From assembly GCF_018294505.1 (NCBI RefSeq), contig NC_057796.1, positions 273,477,906 through 273,541,905 of the forward strand: a stretch of 64,000 bases of DNA. Reading direction: 5' to 3'. Source of the DNA: Triticum aestivum. Taxonomy: Eukaryota > Streptophyta > Magnoliopsida > Poales > Poaceae. Numbering within the stretch: position 1 is the stretch's first letter; each line of letters opens with the position of its first letter. The notes under the pieces are model-generated. The model saw only the letters and a program-made list of their open reading frames with translations, was not told the origin of the DNA and ran no database searches. This document shows positions 43,249 through 54,573 of the stretch, piece by piece. The position numbers and the translations under genes were made by a program.

Positions 43249-45693
43249 ATGGAAAGTAATCCTCTGAGGGGCTTGTTCGGGGTATCTTCACCCCGACCAG
43301 TAGAGCAAAGAGTTGCTCCTCAACCTACTGAATATGAAAATGTTCCTTTTGAAGTTCCTTCGGGTATGTTCGAAAAACTGCTAGCTAATACTTTTACAGG
43401 AGATGGAACAAAGCATCCAGATGAACACCTTATATATGTGGATGAAGTTTGTGGATTATTTAAGCTTGCAGGTATACCCGATGATGTTGTTAAGAAGAAG
43501 GTCTTTCCTTTATCTTTGAAGGGAGACGCATTGACATGGTATAGGCTATGTGATGATACGAGATCTTGGAATTATAAAAGAGTGAAATTGGAATTTCATC
43601 AGAAGTATTACCCTATGCATCTTGTTCATCGTGATCGCAATTATATATATAATTTTTGGCCTCGCGAAGGAGAAAGCATCGCTCAAGCTTGGGGGAGGCT
43701 TAGATCAATGTTATATTCATGCCCCAATCATGAGCTCTCAAAAGAAATAATTCTTCAAAGTTTTTATGCTCGGCTTTCTGAAAATAATCGCACCATGCTC
43801 GATACTTCTTGTGCTGGCTCTTTTATGATGAAGACTATTGAATTCAGATGGAATTTATTGGATAGAATTAAACGCAACTCTGAAGATTGGGATCTCGACG
43901 AAGGTAAGGAGTCAGGTATGACACCTAAGTTTGATTGTGTTAAATCTTTTATGGATACCGATATTTTCCGTAAGTTTAGCACTAAATATGGACTTGACTC
44001 CGATATAGTAGCTACTTTCTGTGAATCATTTGCTGCTTATGTTGATCTCCCTAAGGAGAAGTGGTTTAAATATCATCCGCCCATAGAAGTGAAAGTAGCC
44101 ACACCCACTAAAGTTGAAGAAAAGACTGTCACTTATAATGATCCTATTGTTCCCACTTCTTATGTCGAGAAACAACCTTTCCCTGTTAGAATGAAGGATC
44201 ATGCTAAAGCTTCAACCGTGGTTCGTAAAAGCAATATTAGAACTTATACACCTCCTGAGCAAGTTAAAGTTGAACCTACTGTTTCCATTGTTAAAGATCT
44301 CTTGTCTGATAATATTGATGGGCATGTTATTCAATTCAGTGGTGAAACTGCGAGAATTCCCAAACCCGGTAAGAAAGATAAGCATAAACCTGTGGTAGGC
44401 GTGCCTGTTATTTCTGTTAAAATAGGAGATCATTGTTACCATGGCTTATGTGATATGGGTGCTAGTGCTAGTGTTATACCTTATAAGTTATACGAAGAAA
44501 TTATGCATGATATTGCACCCGCTGAGATAGAAGGTATTGATGTTACTATTAAGCTTGCCAATAGAGATACTATTTCACCCATTGGGATTGTTAGAGATGT
44601 TGAAGTCTTGTGTGGGAAAACTAAATATCCCGCTGATTTTCTTGTTCTTAGTTCTCCACAAGATAGCTTTTGTCCCATTATATTTGGTAGACCCTTCTTG
44701 AATACTGTTAATGCTAAGATAGACTGTGATAAGAATGTTGTTACTGTTGGCTTGGATGAGATGACTCATGAGTTTAATTTTTCTAAGTTTAGTAGACAAC
44801 ATCGTGAAGAAGAATTGCCTAGTAAAGATGAAATTATTGGTCTTGCTTCTATTGCCGTACCTCCTAGTGATCCTTTAGAACAATATTTGCTAGACCATGA
44901 AAATGATATGTTCATGAATGAAAGAAGGGAAATAGATGAAGTATTCTTTAAACAGGAACCTATTCTGAAACACAATTTGCCTGTTGAAATCCTAGGGGAC
45001 CCCCCTCCACCCAAGGGTGATCCCGTGTTTGAGCTTAAACCGTTACCTGATAATCTTAAATATGCTTATCTTGATGAAAAGAAGATATATCATGTTATTA
45101 TTAGTGCTAACCTTTCAAAGCATGAAGAAGAGAGATTATTGAAAACTCTGAAGAAGCACCGTGCTGCTATTGGGTATACACTTGATGATCTTAAGGGCAT
45201 TAGTCCCACTCTATGTCAACATAAAATAAATTTGGAAGAAGATGCCAAACCAGTTCGTGATCATCAACGAAGACTGAATCCTAAGATGAAAGAAGTGGGA
45301 AGGAAAGAAATACTAAAGCTTCTGGAAGCAGGTATAATTTATTCCGTTGCTAATAGTCAATGGGTAAGTCCTGTTGATTGTGTCCCTAAGAAGGGAGGTG
45401 TTACTGTTGTTCCTAATGATAAAGATGAATTGATTCCACAAAGAATTATTACTGGTTATAGGATGGTAATTGATTTCCGCAAATTAAATAAGGCTACTAA
45501 GAAAGATCATTACCCCTTACCTTTTATCGATCAAATGCTAGAAAGATTATGCAAACATACACATTATTGCTTTCTAGATGGTTATTCTGGATTCTCTCAA
45601 ATACCTGTGTCTGCTAAAGACCAATCTGAGACTACTTTTACATGCCCTTTTGGTACTTTTTCTTATAGACGTATGCCTTTTTGGTTTATGTAA
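43249..45693 (+). pseudogene. Element E gag, protease and N-terminal reverse transcriptase
   Basis: The frame starts MESNPLRGLFGVSSPRPVEQ. Residues about 40-210 are the Retrotrans_gag domain (FTGDGTKHPDEHLIYVDEVC, DALTWYRL, FHQKYYPMH). Residues about 400-490 are the retropepsin: HGLCDMGASASVIPYKL (active-site Asp, here DMGAS) and CPIIFGRPFLNTVNAKID. From about residue 660 the reverse transcriptase begins ([48 protein letters not shown]). One additional T in the T-run at 45678-45682, inside the conserved RMPFGL block, shifts the frame and ends it at 45693. No stop exists before that point. Confidence 0.92.
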
Positions 45694-46939
45694 TGCACCT
45701 GCTACCTTTCAAAGATGCATGATGGCTATATTCTCTGACTTTTGTGAAAAGATATGTGAAGTTTTCATGGATGACTTTTCTGTCTATGGATCTTCTTTTG
45801 ATGATTGCTTGAGCAATCTTGATCGAGTTTTGCAGAGATGTGAAGAAACTAATCTTGTCTTGAATTGGGAAAAGTGCCACTTTATGGTTAATGAAGGTAT
45901 TGTCTTGGGGCACAAAGTTTCTGAAAGAGGTATTGAAGTTGATAAAGCCAAGGTTGATGCTATTGAAAAGATGCCATGTCCCAAGGACATCAAAGGTATA
46001 AGAAGTTTCCTTGGTCACGCAGGCTTTTATAGGAGGTTCATTAAGGACTTTTCCAAAATCTCTCGGCCTCTAACTAATTTATTACAAAAAGATATACCAT
46101 TTGTCTTTGATGATGATTGTGTAGAAGCATTTGAAATACTTAAGAAAGCATTGATCTCTGCACCTATTGTTCAGCCACCTGATTGGAATTTACCCTTTGA
46201 AATTATGTGTGATGCTAGTGATTATGCTGTAGGTGCTGTGCTAGGGCAAAGAGTTGATAAGAAACTAATTGTTATTCATTTTGCTAGTAAGACTCTAGAC
46301 AATGCTCAAAGAAATTATGCTACTACTGAAAAAGAATTCTTAGCAGTTGTATTTCCTTGTGATAAGTTCAGACCTTATATTGTTGATTCTAAAGTAACTA
46401 TTCACACGGATCATGCTGCTATTAAATATCTTATGGAAAAGAAAGATGCTAAACCTAGACTTATTAGATGGGTTCTCTTGCTACAAGAATTTGATTTGCA
46501 TATTGTTGATAGAAAGGGAGCTGAGGACCCCGTTGCAGACAACTTGTCTAGGTTAGAAAATATTCTTGATGACCCACTACCTATTGATGATAGCTTTCCT
46601 GATGAACAATTAAATGTCATAAGTACTTCTCGTAGTACTCCTTGGTATGCTGATTATGCCAATTATATTGTTGCTAAATTTATACCACCTAGTTTCACAT
46701 ACCAGCAAAAGAGAAAGTTTTTCTATGATTTGAGACATTACTCTTGGGATGACCCACATCTTTATAAAGAAGGAGTAGACGGTGTTATTAGACGTTGTGT
46801 GCCAGAGCATGAACAGGAACAGATCCTACGCAAGTGCCACTCCGAAGCTTATGGAGGGCACCACGCTGGAGATAGAACTGCACATAAGGTATTGCAATCC
46901 GGTTTTTATTGGCCTACTCTCTTCAAAGATGCCCGTTAG
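45683..46939 (+). pseudogene. Element E reverse transcriptase (rest), RNase H and integrase zinc finger
   Basis: After the frameshift the next frame continues with [17 protein letters not shown] and the catalytic [10 protein letters not shown] block. RNase H of the Ty3 type follows ([43 protein letters not shown]). The integrase zinc finger begins at [18 protein letters not shown] and [16 protein letters not shown] at 46937-46939 stands where the family has a Lys codon. Apart from these two defects the polymerase motifs are intact. Confidence 0.92.
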
Positions 46940-47980
46940 TTTGTCGTATCTTGTGATGAATGTCAAAGGATAGGTAATATTAGTAGACGTCAAGAAATGC
47001 CTATGAATTATTCACTTGTTACTGAACCGTTTGATGTTTGGGGCTTTGATTATATGGGACCTTTTCCTATCTCCAATGGATATACACATATTTTAGTTGC
47101 TGTTGATTACGTTACTAAGTGGGCAGAAGCTATTCCAACTAGTAGCGCTGATCATAACACCTCTATTAAAATGCTTAAAGAAGTTATTTTCCCGAGGTTT
47201 GGAGTCCCTAGATATTTAATGACTGATGGTGGTTCACATTTTATTCATGGTGCTTTCCGTAAAATGCTTGCTAAATATGATGTTAATCATAGAACTGCAT
47301 CTCCTTATCATCCTCAGTCTAGTGATCAAGTAGAATTGAGTAATAGAGAACTCAAATTAATTTTGCAAAAGACTGTCAATAGGTCTAGAAAGAATTGGTC
47401 CAAGAAACTTGATTATGCATTATGGGCCGATAGAACTGCATATAAAAATCCTATGGGTATGTCTCCATATAAAATGGTTTATGGAAAAGCATGTCATTTA
47501 CCTCTCGAACTAGAACATAAGGCATATTGGGCTATTAAAGAGCTTAATTATGATTTCAAACTTGTCGGTGAGAAGAGGTTATTTGATATTAGCTCAGTTG
47601 ATGAATGGAGAACCCAAGCTTATGAAAATGCCAAGTTGTTTAAAGAAAAAGTTAAAAGATGGCATGACAAAAGAATACAAAAGCGTGAGTTTAATGTAGG
47701 TGATTATATATTTCTATACAACTCTCGTTTAAGATTTTTTGCAGGAAAACTTCTCTCTAAATGGGAAGGCCCCTACGTCATCGAGGAGGTCTATCGTTCC
47801 GGTGCCATAAAAATCAACAACTTCGAAGGCACAAATCCGAAGGTGGTGAACGGTCAAAGAATTAAACATTATATCTCAGGTAATCCCATAAATGTTGAAA
47901 CCAATATTATAGAAACCGTAACCCCGGAGGAATACATAAGGGACAACTTCCAGAGCATTTCAGACTCCGAAAAGGCATAG
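46940..47980 (+). pseudogene. Element E integrase core and C-terminal domain
   Basis: Continues in phase after the TAG with CDECQRIG, completing the HHCC finger. The catalytic triad is visible: Asp in [18 protein letters not shown], Asp in [10 protein letters not shown], Glu in VELSNRELK. The C-terminal part has the [17 protein letters not shown] block seen in gypsy integrases. The frame ends at 47980 (TAG). It inserts the cDNA into the host chromosome. Confidence 0.92.
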
Positions 47981-48286
47981 GTATGTGGTACGGTAAGTAA
48001 ACCGACTCCAAAACAGCTTTTAAGGCAATATTACTCCGTTTTGGAATATTTAGAAAAATAGAAAAATAAGAGGCAGTCCGGGAAGGACACGAGGGCCCCA
48101 CGAGGGTGGTGGGCGCGCCCCCTACCTCGTGAGCACCTCGTGTGCCTTCCGAACTCCGTTTTCTTGCACGATACGTATTTTGGTCGGTAAAAATTCATTA
48201 TATAATCTCCCGGAGGTTTCGACCACCGTATCACGCAAATCTCCTCTGTTCTTGTTTCGAGTTGTCCTATTGCAGATTAGACCAAT

Positions 48287-48688
48287 ATGTCGTCTCAAGA
48301 TTCAGAGGGAGAAAGTTATGTGGCTGATTACTTAGCAAATCCTAAGGTCTATGGAGATGTGGAACACGATGGTTGGACCACGGAGGAAGAGGAGGACTAT
48401 GAACCCAAAGGGAAGGAGGAGACGAGCTCAGATGAGGATGAAGCTCCATTACCCCAACCTGGGGACATGCATGTGGAGTTCAAAAGGTCAAGTCTCCCAG
48501 ATAGGGTAAAGAAACCAAAGTTCGAGTTTATCCCTTTCCGTCTCTTGCAGGAAAATAAGCAGGGCCTATGCAAAAAGATTTTAACCCTGGAGTGGGAGAT
48601 CGAAGATTTGAGGAACCAAAATTCTGTCCTCAAGCGTAAATTGAGGGAGAAGTCTACATCATCACCACCACTGAAGAAGGAGAAATAA
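48287..48688 (+). CDS. Element E third ORF, acidic protein with a C-terminal coiled coil
   Basis: An open frame of 133 codons, MSSQDSEGESYVADYL onwards. The first half is very acidic (TTEEEEDYEPKGKEETSSDE). The second half is helical with a probable coiled coil (CKKILTLEWEIEDLRNQNSV) and a basic tail (PPLKKEK). There is no signal peptide or membrane segment, so it is not an envelope-like protein of the classical Athila type. It lies 306 bp after the integrase stop. The leader between them has a CACGAGGGTGGTGGGCGCGC block also found in the LTRs. Function unknown. Confidence 0.6.
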   Translation: MSSQDSEGESYVADYLANPKVYGDVEHDGWTTEEEEDYEPKGKEETSSDEDEAPLPQPGDMHVEFKRSSLPDRVKKPKFEFIPFRLLQENKQGLCKKILTLEWEIEDLRNQNSVLKRKLREKSTSSPPLKKEK

Positions 48689-50248
48689 TCATCTGTATGG
48701 GCACTCCCCTTGGCAACTTCCAAGCTTGGGGGAGGTGCCCGGGTATCGTATCACCATCACATCTCCTATCTTTACCGTTTATCTTAGTTCGATCCTATTA
48801 GTAGTATCTTGATTTAGTAGAATAATGTTTTGGCATGATCTAGTTGTGAGTTTTGCTTTTGATCTCTCTATGTAATCGAGTCCGTGAGTTATATAATAAA
48901 GATTAGTGTTGAGTCAAGGGATTGATTGCTTTGCCATGATCTTGAATGAATAAAAGAGAAAGAGGAAAGAATAAAAAGAAACAAAAGAGTTCATATTGAT
49001 CTTATTGATAGTGATGACTTCACATATAAAGAGTATGATGATTAAAAGTTGTTGGGAGTTGACAAGCATAGTTTTGGTCATCGTTGCAATTAATAGGAAG
49101 TAATAAAGAAAGAGGGGTCTCACATATAAATATATTATCATGGACATCTCTTATGATTGGGAGCACTCATTAAAATATGATATGCTAAAGAGTTGATGTT
49201 GGACAAGGAAGACAACGTAATGGCTTATGTTTTCTTATATCTGAGATAAAGTATGTTGTCATGATCACCTACCATGTTGAGCTTGCCTTTCCCCCTCATG
49301 CTAGCCAATTCTCAGCACCAAGTAGAGATACTACTTGTGCTTCCAATTCCCTTAAACCAGTTTTGTCATGAGAGTCCACCATATCTACCTATGGATTGAG
49401 TAAGATCCTTCAAGTAAGTTGTCATCGGTGCAAGCAATAAAAATTGCTCTTTAAATATGTATGATTGATTGGTGTGGGAGAAATAAGCTTTATACGATCT
49501 TATGATACGGAAGAAATAAAAGCGACGGACTGCATAATAAAGGTCCATATCATAAGTGGCAATATAAAGTGACGTTCTTTCGCATTGAGATTTTGTGCAT
49601 CCAACCCTAAAAGCGCATGACAACCTCTGCTTCCCTCTGCGAAGGGCCTATCTGTCACTATTACCTTTCTTATGCAAGAGTCAAGGTGATTCTCACCTTT
49701 CCTTTTTTATTTTATCCTTTGGCAAGCTCAATATGTTGGAATGATTCTGATATATATATATATCTAATTGGGTGTAAGTTGGCATGAGTTATTATTGTGG
49801 ACATTACCCTTGAGGTAAAAGGTTGGGAGGTGAAACTATAAGCCCCTATCTTTCTCTGTGTCCGGCTGAAACTCCGTAACCATAAGTATTGCGTGAGTGT
49901 TAGCAATTATGAAGGATTAAGTGATAGTTGAGTATGTGGACTTGCTAAAGAGCTCTGACATAGACTCTTTCTAATGTTATGATAAATTGCAATTGCTTCA
50001 ATGACTGAGATTTAGTTTGTTAGCCTTCAATAAAGTTTCTGATTCATACTTGACATTGTGGATGGATTATTACTTGAACATAAGAAATCATATGACAATA
50101 TTCATATATGTTGCTGTTATGAGAATAATCATGATGCCTTCATGTCCGTATTTTATTTTTGTCGACGCCTCTACCTCTAAACATGGGGACATATTTATTG
50201 TTATCGGCTTTTCACTTGAGGACAAGCGAGGTCTAAGCTTGGGGGAGT
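48689..50248. other. Element E non-coding 3' region and polypurine tract
   Basis: About 1.5 kb without coding capacity. AAGCTTGGGGGAG occurs twice: at 48723 and, directly before the 3' LTR, at 50236-50247. The second copy is the polypurine tract that primes plus-strand synthesis. The first may be a duplicated or central copy. Confidence 0.75.
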
Positions 50249-51745
50249 TGATACGTCCATTTTGCATCATGCTTTTATATCGATATTTATTGCATTATGG
50301 GCTATTATTACACATTATGTCACATTACTTATGGCTATTCTCTCTTATTTTACAAGGTTTACATAATGAGGGAGAATGCCGGCAGCTGGAATTCTAGGCT
50401 GGAAAAGGAGCAAATATTAGAGACCTATTCTGCACAATTCCAAAAGTCCTGAAACTCCACGGAATATCTTATATTAAATAATGAAAAATCCTCGCCAAAG
50501 ATGAGGGCCAGGGGCCCCACCACCTGTCACGAGGGTGGGGGGCGCGCCCCACCCCCTGGGCGCGCCCCCTACCACGTGGGCCCCCTGGTGGCTCTCCGAT
50601 GTCCATCTTCTTCCATATGAAGTCTTTCGGGAGGAAAAAAATCAGAGACAACCTTTCGGGACGAGACTCCGCCGCCACGAGGCGGAACCTTGGCAGAACC
50701 AATCTAGGGCTCCGGCAGTGCTGATCTTCCGGGGAAACTTCCCTCTGGGAGGGGGAAATCATCGCCATCGTCATCACCAACGCTCCTCTCATCGGGAGAG
50801 GGCAATCTCCATCAACATCTTCATCAGCACCATCTCCTCTCAAAACCCTAGTTCATCTCTTGTATCCAATTCTTGTCTCCAAGTCCGGGATTGGTGCTAG
50901 TAGGTTGCTAGTAGTGTTAATTACTCCTTGTAGTTGATGCTAGTTGGTTTACTTGGTGGAAGATCATATGTTCAGATCCTATATGCATATTATTACCCCT
51001 CTAATTATGAACATGAATATGCTTTGTGAGTAGTTACGTTTGTTCCTGAGGACACGGGAGAAGTCTTGCTATTAGTAGTCATGTGAATTTGGTATTCGTT
51101 CGATATTTTGATGAGATGTATGTTGTCTAGCCTCTAGTGGTGTTATGTGAACGTCGACTACATAACACTTCACCATTATTTGGGCCTAGAGGAAGGCATT
51201 GGGAAGTAATAAGTAGATGATGGGTTGCTAGAGTGACAGAAGCTTAAACCCTAGTTTATGCGTTGCTTCGTAAGGGGCTGATTTGGATCCATATGTTTCA
51301 TGCTATGGTTAGGTTTACCTTAATACTTTTGTCAATAGAGGTTAATCATAAGTGGGATGCTTGTTCAAGTAAGAACAACACCCAAGCACCGGTCCACCCA
51401 CATATCAAATTATCAAAGTACCGAACGCGAATCATATGAACGTGATGAAAACTAGCTTGACGATATTCCCATGTGTCCTCGGGAGCGCTTTTCCTTATAT
51501 AAGAGTTTGTCCAGGCTTGTCCTTTGCTAAAAAGGATTGGGCCACCTTGCTGCACTTTATTTACTTTTGTTACTTGTTGCTCGTTACCAATTATCCTATC
51601 ACAAAACTATGTGTTATCACTATTTCATTACTTGCAGAAAATACCTTGCTGAAAACCGCTTATCATTTCCTCTGCTCCTCGTTGGGTTCGACACTCTTAC
51701 TGATCGAAAGGACTATGATAGATCCCCTACACTTGTGGGTCATCA
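50249..51745 (+). repeat. Element E 3' LTR
   Basis: 1497 bp, same ends as the 5' LTR. It has an additional GC-rich block at about 50550-50571 and an 18-bp deletion near 51332. Confidence 0.93.
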
Positions 51746-51750
51746 CTCCA

Positions 51751-51857
51751 CCAGTGGCGGCTATGACCAACCGCCACGCCGCCGCGCCCGCTTTGAGGGC
51801 GGCAGTGAGTTGTCTCGTCGTCGCGCCCCGGTGAAGCGCGAGGAGGGGTCTGGCTGA
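51751..51857 (+). pseudogene. Antisense B3-like ORF of element B, last part
   Basis: After element E and the CTCCA duplication, the frame of the first part resumes in the correct phase: SGGYDQPPRRRARFEGGSEL and RRRAPVKREEGSG, then TGA at 51855-51857. The tail is strongly basic and could serve nuclear import. Combined coding length is 801 nt, divisible by three, which confirms that E is a simple insertion. Confidence 0.75.
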
Positions 51858-52691
51858 GCCCAGGGGAGCGTCATGGATCCATCCTCGCGAACTACTGCAA
51901 GGCATACGCCGCTTTTGTTTCGTTCCTCCTTTCCTTCCTGCATTGAGAGAGAGACAAGTATGGGGCCCCGCGGGGGCGTGTAACAAACTATGATTTCCAT
52001 GTTGTTATGTTGTGTTGATCGTTTCTGTGCCGCGTCGCAATATCAATGTTTTATATAGGCACGTAGGGATAACTTAGCTTGACGCGCTTGATGTAGTTTC
52101 TGCCTCATGAGGCGCGCGTTTCTCAGTACCTGGTGAGGAGGAACTGCAAAAATTTGGTACGATATCTAAGCCCTGGTCGCGTGCGCCTCTGGCCATGACC
52201 CAACGCCTCGTATCGCGGTACCCGAGGGGCACGAATTGAGAGGGGTGCGCCAGCTTGCGGCTCGAACGAGGGTGCCTCGCGAAAACCGACAAGACACTCG
52301 TGAGGGCACGAGGGCACCTGTCCAGCCCCCTCGCGAGGGACGTGAGAGAGGGTACAGGTCAAACAAAGAACCGAAGGCAGAAACAGAGGTAGAAGTCGAT
52401 GGAACAAGATTAGCAAGTAAAACCAGAAAGAAAATTTTGATTAAATAGGGGCAAGCCAACTACGGAAAGCAAATGAAAAGCCACGTCCGGCACTTAGTCT
52501 AGTCTTCTTCTCTTCTCACCAGCGCGGAGCTAAGTGATGCCACTAGGACGTGGGAGGGAGCCCCAGAGGCCCGAGGGTGGCACTCCTGAGACTCCAGGGG
52601 CGTGTACAGCCGCACTCATTATTACGTGAGAGTGTCACGAGTGGAGACCTTCACAGGCACGGGGCCTTCTTAACAGGCGCTGGGCCTTTCT
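51858..52691. other. Element B spacer between antisense ORF and integrase
   Basis: No gene seen. The stretch has a probable 3' untranslated region of the antisense ORF, CTCGCGAGG-type palindromes (52271, 52331) and a CCAGCGCGGAGC block (52519) also present in element A (33707, 33773), supporting the kinship of A and B. Confidence 0.5.
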
Positions 52692-53664
52692 TCATGGGTA
52701 GTACTTCTGGAGGTGCTGGATGTTCCAGGCGTTCTGGATGGGTACCCCGTCCTGCGTCTCCAGGCGCGCGGCGCCAGGCCTGGAGACGTGGGCGACCCTA
52801 AACGGGCCCTCCCACATGGGTGAGAGCTTATGCAGCCCTTCCATGGAGAGCACCCGCCTTAGGACGAGATCACACACCTCGAGCGTCCTGGAGCGGATGC
52901 TGCGACAGTAGTACCGTCGCAGCACCTGCTGATATCTTGCCGCCCGTAGCATGGCTTCACGGCGGCGTTCCTCCCCCAGCACGAGGTCCATACCCCACAT
53001 GGCGTCCTGCTGCGCCTCATCAAATGCCAGGACCTGCTCGGAGCGATGCTTGACCTCATGAGGGAGAACCTCCTCTGCTCCGTAGACGAGGAAGAATGGG
53101 GTCTCGCCCGTTGGCTTGGTGGCGGTGGTGCGGATGGACCACAACACAGACTGGAGCTCGTCGTGCTAGCCCCTGCCGCAGGCCTCGAGCTTCTTATTGA
53201 AGGTCCTGGTCTTGAGGCCTCTCAGGACCTCTGCATTGGCACGTTCGGCCTGGCCATTGCTCCGGGGGTCCGCCATCGAAGCGTAGAAGATCTGCGTTCC
53301 AAGGTTAGCACAATATTCTTGAAGAGATTGCTAGTGAACTACGAGCCGTTGTCGGTGATGATGCGGTTGGGGACCCCAAACTGGCTCACGAGACCTTTCA
53401 TGAACTTGACCGCCGAGCCGGTCGAATGGTGCGGACAACTTCTACCTCCGCCCACTTGGTGAACTTGTCGATGGCGACATAGAGGTAGCGGTAGCCCCTA
53501 GGCGCTCGGGGGAACGGGCCCAAGATATCCAGCCCCCAGACCACGAATGGCCATGAGAGTGGGAAGGTCTAGAGGCCCTGAGCCGGCTGATGGATCTGCT
53601 TGGCGTGGAACTGGCAGGCCTCGCAGGACTTCACCAGCTCAGTCGCGTCGTTGAGTGCCTTAGT
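52692..53664 (-). pseudogene. Element B integrase, decayed
   Basis: The C-terminal part is open (52692-53147): TKPTGETPFFLVYGAEEVLP and PMWEGPFRVAHVSRPGAARL are the typical end of Tat integrases. Towards the core, several stops and frameshifts break the sequence, although GLDILGPFPRAPRGYRYLYV and AIDKFTKWAEVE (first catalytic Asp region) can still be read near 53480-53550. It follows RNase H directly on the minus strand. Confidence 0.8.
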
Positions 53665-54573
53665 CTAGTAGAATCCACTGCGAAACACCTTGCCGACGAG
53701 GGTCCGTGATGACGAGTGGTGCCTGCAGTCCCCGCCGTGTATGTCGGCTAGCAGCTCTTTCCACTGCTCCCTGGAGATGCAACGCAGGGAAACGCCATTT
53801 GGTTGTTTCCTGTATAACTCACCGTCCTGGATGCAGTACGTCATGGCCTGTCGGGGCACACGCTCCGTGTCCTCCTCCTTTTCTGGAAGCGTCCTTTGTG
53901 TCAGGTATTCCTTGAATTCCTTGGTCCAGCACCCCTCCTGAGGCTCGAGCGCCAAGAGAAAGCACGCTCCCGAGGTTGGGCCGCAGGCCGGGGCCCCCAA
54001 GGCAGGTGGTTGTGGGAGCTCCTCCCGAGGCAGCGCTGTTCTTGAAAGTGGCGGTGTTGCCGATGGCTTGAAGAGCCGCTCCACGAAGAAGCCAGGCTCT
54101 TGGGGTAGCCGCTTGGATGCTCTCCTGGCGATGTCGTCGTCTTCCTTGTTGGTGCCACGCGGCACATGCTGCAATTCCAGGCCCAAGAACTGCTTCTCCA
54201 TCTTGCGCACCTCCGCGAGGTACGCCTCCATGTGCTCGTCCTTAGGCTCGTACACCTTGTTGGAGAAGTTGACGAGGAGCTGCGAGTCGCCCTTGATGGT
54301 GAGGCGCTTCACCCCCAGGGCCACCGCAGCCTTGAGGCCAGCTATGAGGCCTTCATACTCTGCTATGTTGTTGGAGACCTTCTCGCCCTGCTGGAAGCAG
54401 AGCTGCACGGCGTAGTAAAGCTTGTCCAGAGTGGGTGAGATGAGCACTGCTCCAGCCCCCGCGCCCAGGCGCGCAAAGGAGCCATTGAAATACATAACGC
54501 AGCCGTCTGGCGCTTCACTCCCCAGCGAGAGGACCGATCCTTGCCTTCTTCGAGCCCCGGGGCGTCCGTCCAT
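53665..54573 (-). pseudogene. Element B RNase H and linker to integrase
   Basis: The additional RNase H of Tat elements: CVMYFNGSFARLGAGAGAVL, NNIAEYEGLIAGLKAA and KRLTIKGDSQLLV. The first catalytic Asp (expected YFDGS) is Asn here, so activity is probably lost, while the Glu (AEYEG) and second Asp (KGDSQL) remain. The segment then runs through a proline-rich linker to GKVFRSGFYW, the start of the integrase finger. It is open over 302 codons. Confidence 0.82.

Larger units (their letters stand above)
41648..51745 (+). mobile_element. Element E: nearly intact Athila-like gypsy retrotransposon
   Basis: 10,098 bp with a perfect duplication CTCCA (41643-41647 and 51746-51750), two LTRs of 1494 and 1497 bp, a tRNA-Asp primer site, the full gag-protease-reverse transcriptase-RNase H-integrase order, a third ORF and a polypurine tract. 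Only one frameshift and one stop are seen in the polyprotein. The LTRs differ by about 2 percent by eye plus small indels. It is one of the youngest large insertions here and would be the kind of element able to mobilise element D. Confidence 0.95.

Noticed and set aside
48287..48688. Envelope protein of element E
   Set aside because: There is no signal peptide, membrane segment or cleavage site; the protein is acidic with a coiled coil.
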